From positions 1,798,001 through 1,862,000 of the forward strand of contig NZ_CP118631.1 in the NCBI RefSeq assembly GCF_028993635.1: a stretch of DNA of 64,000 bases. Reading direction: 5' to 3'. This DNA comes from Mucilaginibacter sp. SJ. Lineage in GTDB: Bacteria; Bacteroidota; Bacteroidia; Sphingobacteriales; Sphingobacteriaceae. Position numbers and translations under genes: made by a program. Shown one piece after another: positions 61,315-64,000 of this stretch. Under the pieces are notes generated by a model. It was given only the letters and a program-made list of their open reading frames with translations. It had not been told where the DNA came from and searched no databases. Position 1 is the stretch's first letter. Each line of letters opens with the position of its first letter.

Positions 61315-64000
61315 TTGAAAACACAATTACGCTGCGTGTTATTTACCGGATATCTGCTATGCCTGATCAGTGCAGTTGCGGCCCAGGAAACCAGCGATAA
61401 CCTTACCTACTATTACAATAACTTTGAAACTTCCTCTGCCGGTACTACAACATCATTAGGAGCGACCGGGGTTGGTAATGCCACCCGCACAAGTTCATCA
61501 GTTACCATAGATGCATCAACTACAAGTCCTTTAAACGGCTCGGTAAGCCTGCGATCCGCAGTACCTGCAACCAACGCTATAAGTGCCATCAGGTGGGATT
61601 TTGTCGGAAGCGGCACATCCGGGAGCGTTGATCTTACCGCCAATGATTTTGAGTGGAACTTTATTTATAAAAACAACAGCAGTACAGGCCCCTCTGATCC
61701 CGACGTGATGGCTGTCGGCAACAATACCTGGCGTTATTGGCTTATTGCCAACGATTATACCACCAATAACATGCAGGGTATTTATATAACCCATACGGGC
61801 ACTACGCTTAGCTTACGGTACAGGTATGACAATAATATCTACTCGGGCCATTATAACGAGCTCCTAAACGCTACAATGGCCAATGATCAGCAAACATACA
61901 TGATCAAAGTACAACGTTTGAAAAACGGCCGCTGGGCAATTTTCAAGGATGTTTTTGTAGCAGGCATGACCACAGCCAAAACGCTTGTTGCTTCAAGTAC
62001 AAGTACAACGGGCGGCAGCTACAGCACTTACTATTATTCTTATCTCGAATCAACATGTACCACTGCCGGCCGCTTTCAATGGGATAATTTTGATATGTAT
62101 ACCCGTGTACTTCAATTTACCGCCACAGGAGCAAACGGAACGGCTAATAATGTAACACAACCTGCCTATTATGAAAATGAAAGCGTAACCCTTTACGGGT
62201 TAAAAATAATATCAAGAGGAAACTTTGTTATTAATCAGCTGGTAATGAACACATCCGGGGCAGGGTTCGAGGCCTATTTCAATAGCTCAGGGAGTTTGTA
62301 CCGATCGGATGATTCGTATTATTCTACCTCGTCTGATGCATTGATAAGTTCGGTAACTTATACCGGGAACGCTATACAGAATTACAATGTGGGCGATCTT
62401 ATAACGAGTTCGGGTAATACTGATGGGTCATACTCGGTGCCCGGGTATTATTTTTGGACCGGTACAGTAAAAAGCCAACTCAACTATGGCGGGAGCCCTA
62501 CAGGTACCATTACCGTCACAAGCATTAATACCCTTACCGGGAATGAAAACAGTTCGGCCATCACTTATACGGGTCCTTCGTCAAATGGTAATATCATAAC
62601 TTTTGCAAATGCAATTGACTGGACGGGCGCTTCGGACAATAACTGGAACAATACCGGTAACTGGAGCCCGGCAACCGTGCCAACTTCTACCAATGTGGCA
62701 CGCATAGGCGTTGTTTCATTTAAAAACCAGCCTATTGTTCAAAGCAGCGTACCCAGTATAGCATCCATGGTATTTGGCCCTTTAACCAGCACCCTATTCG
62801 GGTCTCCGTCAATTACCTTAACCATCAATAACACCTATTCACTTACGGTAAACGGCGCCATAACACAAAATCACAACAGCAGCAGCGGTGATGTAACAAC
62901 AACCATTACGGGTTCAGGAACCGCAACGTTAAGCTGTAGCTCATTTATAGTCGGTGATAATACAACGCCACCTGCGCCAAACATATTTACCTCGCCAACA
63001 TCAAATACCACTACCATCAATACAACAGTCCCTGTATTTAATATCACCAACTCGTTATCGTTAAATACAACATCGTCGGCAATTGGTTATTATGCCTTCG
63101 GGTTCCTGCAAAACTATTCGGTTAATAATGCGGCATTTCATCTAAATTCAGGATCATTAACTGCAAGCAACATAGCCACCACCAATTCAAACTATGTAAA
63201 CAGGAATGATGGTATAGTAACTGTAACCAACGCCGCATTAGTTGATATGGATACCGGTACCGGCGCCTCCACATTAACTTTAACAGGTAATACCCCAATA
63301 AGTGCTGCTACAGGTGGCACTATCGATTTCACCACCGGCGGAAGCGGTACAGGACTTGTAAATTATGCGGCAACTTCGGGCACACAAACAGTATACGCTA
63401 CTAATGACAGCTTTATAGGTACAAACCCATCCAACTATGATAACCTTACCTTATCAGGGGCAGCAGCCAAAACTGTCGACGGAGGCGCACTAACCGTAAG
63501 CGGAAACTGGATCACAAGCGGTGGTGCAATAGACCTTAACACGAACAACCCCGTTATAACCGTTACAGGAACCTGGACCAATTCAGCAAACGTAACCCAG
63601 GGTTCGGGCAATATTAGCATTACTGGTAACACTACTAACAGCGCTGTTATTACAGCCGGCTCGGGCACACTAACTTTCAATGGCGATTACACCAACACGG
63701 GCACGTTTACGGCAGGCACCGGAACAGTGTTTTTTAGCAAAGCTGGCGCTCAATCTCTTACAGACAACAGCACCAACGGCACAAAATTCAATAATGTTAC
63801 TGTTAATGGCAGCGGTATAAAAACCATGTCGGGCACAGGTAAATTCGCGGTATCATCCTCGGGTATACTTACTATGGGCGGTACAGCTACCCTTGCTGCC
63901 GGTGGTGTTTTAACATTAAACTCCGATGCAACAGGTTCGGCCACTGTAGATGCTATCCCTTCCGGAACAGCAATTACAGGCAATGTAAACGTACAGCGTT
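61315..64000 (+). CDS. Giant secreted repetitive surface protein (5' part, cut by window edge)
   Basis: Open frame of at least 895 codons. The start is TTG 61315, giving KTQLRCVLFTGYLLCLISAV then AAQE, a good signal peptide; no ATG is in range, because a stop lies at about 61240. Residues ~25-270 look like a lectin-type domain (EWNFIYKNNS, WRYWLIAND). Around 440-460 is DWTGASDNNWNNTGNWSPAT, the WxGxxxxxW...NW pattern of Bacteroidota surface proteins. The rest is Thr/Ser/Asn/Gly-rich short-strand repeats (TGNTT, SGTGTV). The last visible part, GNVNVQR, often precedes a YIPxRRAWRL block. I expect a type IX secretion C-terminal signal beyond the edge. Confidence 0.8.
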   Translation, partial: MKTQLRCVLFTGYLLCLISAVAAQETSDNLTYYYNNFETSSAGTTTSLGATGVGNATRTSSSVTIDASTTSPLNGSVSLRSAVPATNAISAIRWDFVGSGTSGSVDLTANDFEWNFIYKNNSSTGPSDPDVMAVGNNTWRYWLIANDYTTNNMQGIYITHTGTTLSLRYRYDNNIYSGHYNELLNATMANDQQTYMIKVQRLKNGRWAIFKDVFVAGMTTAKTLVASSTSTTGGSYSTYYYSYLESTCTTAGRFQWDNFDMYTRVLQFTATGANGTANNVTQPAYYENESVTLYGLKIISRGNFVINQLVMNTSGAGFEAYFNSSGSLYRSDDSYYSTSSDALISSVTYTGNAIQNYNVGDLITSSGNTDGSYSVPGYYFWTGTVKSQLNYGGSPTGTITVTSINTLTGNENSSAITYTGPSSNGNIITFANAIDWTGASDNNWNNTGNWSPATVPTSTNVARIGVVSFKNQPIVQSSVPSIASMVFGPLTSTLFGSPSITLTINNTYSLTVNGAITQNHNSSSGDVTTTITGSGTATLSCSSFIVGDNTTPPAPNIFTSPTSNTTTINTTVPVFNITNSLSLNTTSSAIGYYAFGFLQNYSVNNAAFHLNSGSLTASNIATTNSNYVNRNDGIVTVTNAALVDMDTGTGASTLTLTGNTPISAATGGTIDFTTGGSGTGLVNYAATSGTQTVYATNDSFIGTNPSNYDNLTLSGAAAKTVDGGALTVSGNWITSGGAIDLNTNNPVITVTGTWTNSANVTQGSGNISITGNTTNSAVITAGSGTLTFNGDYTNTGTFTAGTGTVFFSKAGAQSLTDNSTNGTKFNNVTVNGSGIKTMSGTGKFAVSSSGILTMGGTATLAAGGVLTLNSDATGSATVDAIPSGTAITGNVNVQR

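Noticed and set aside
63435..63983. Minus-strand frames at the right edge
   Set aside because: They are antisense to the repetitive surface protein; low-complexity sequence leaves the opposite strand open by chance.

Overview
The window looks like a chromosomal segment of a Bacteroidota bacterium of the family Sphingobacteriaceae, most likely Mucilaginibacter or a close relative. Pointers are the SusC/SusD/SusE outer-membrane set, head-GIN (DUF2807) proteins, TAnnTTTG-type promoter elements, a secreted Thr/Ser/Asn-rich surface protein at the right edge, and protein sequences typical of that family. Assignment rests on reading alone. No rRNA, tRNA, CRISPR array, prophage or complete insertion sequence was seen.

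Layout. 1-3.4 kb: tig-clpP-clpX on the minus strand (clpX cut by the window edge). 3.7-6.2 kb: three secreted DUF2807-type genes that share an ECF-like promoter. 6.2-9.4 kb: recQ between two inverted copies of a ~198-bp MITE, each nested in an older intergenic repeat. 9.4-16.6 kb: a glycan-uptake locus (susC-susD-susE with a divergent starch-binding-type esterase and a perfect LacI-like operator). 16.9-24 kb: gltA, a large PAS hybrid histidine kinase, a DUF3347 lipoprotein and a MacB-like permease. 24-29 kb: queA, ispD, small stress/cobalamin genes, a GH19 lipoprotein and an orphan gene. 29-34 kb: class-C serine hydrolase, AraC regulator, LolD/MacB-type ATPase, gatC, the decayed tail of a plsC paralogue, and plsC. 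34-46 kb: trpS, deoxynucleoside kinase, a lipoprotein, kdsB, a FIST sensor with a soluble hybrid kinase, pyrG, yidC, an exonuclease/GIY-YIG fusion and a PPOX-fold protein. 46-55.9 kb: two tandem S9 peptidases, a sialidase-like protein, a membrane protein, an ABC-2 exporter and Ppx/GppA. 55.9-58.6 kb: a tightly coupled minus-strand operon of an Lgt-like membrane enzyme, a tetraether-synthase-like radical SAM protein and two related small membrane proteins. 58.7-64 kb: an M1 peptidase and the start of a giant surface protein.

Most novel signals. (1) The Lgt-like/radical-SAM/small-membrane-protein operon, a candidate lipid-modifying system. (2) Spacers with ~7-bp-period arrays, mostly in inverted pairs, built from about six different heptamer words at thirteen places; one array supplies the first codons of ispD and others carry or flank terminators. 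(3) The nested MITE pair with 9- and 10-bp target duplications. (4) The GTAAC-N16/17-CGTC promoter shared by the DUF2807 genes.

The core genes (Clp system, tig, gltA, queA, ispD, gatC, trpS, pyrG, yidC, kdsB) are ordinary housekeeping. The accessory genes are mostly envelope-directed: glycan capture, lipoproteins, secreted peptidases and exporters, which suits a polysaccharide-degrading soil or plant-associated organism.
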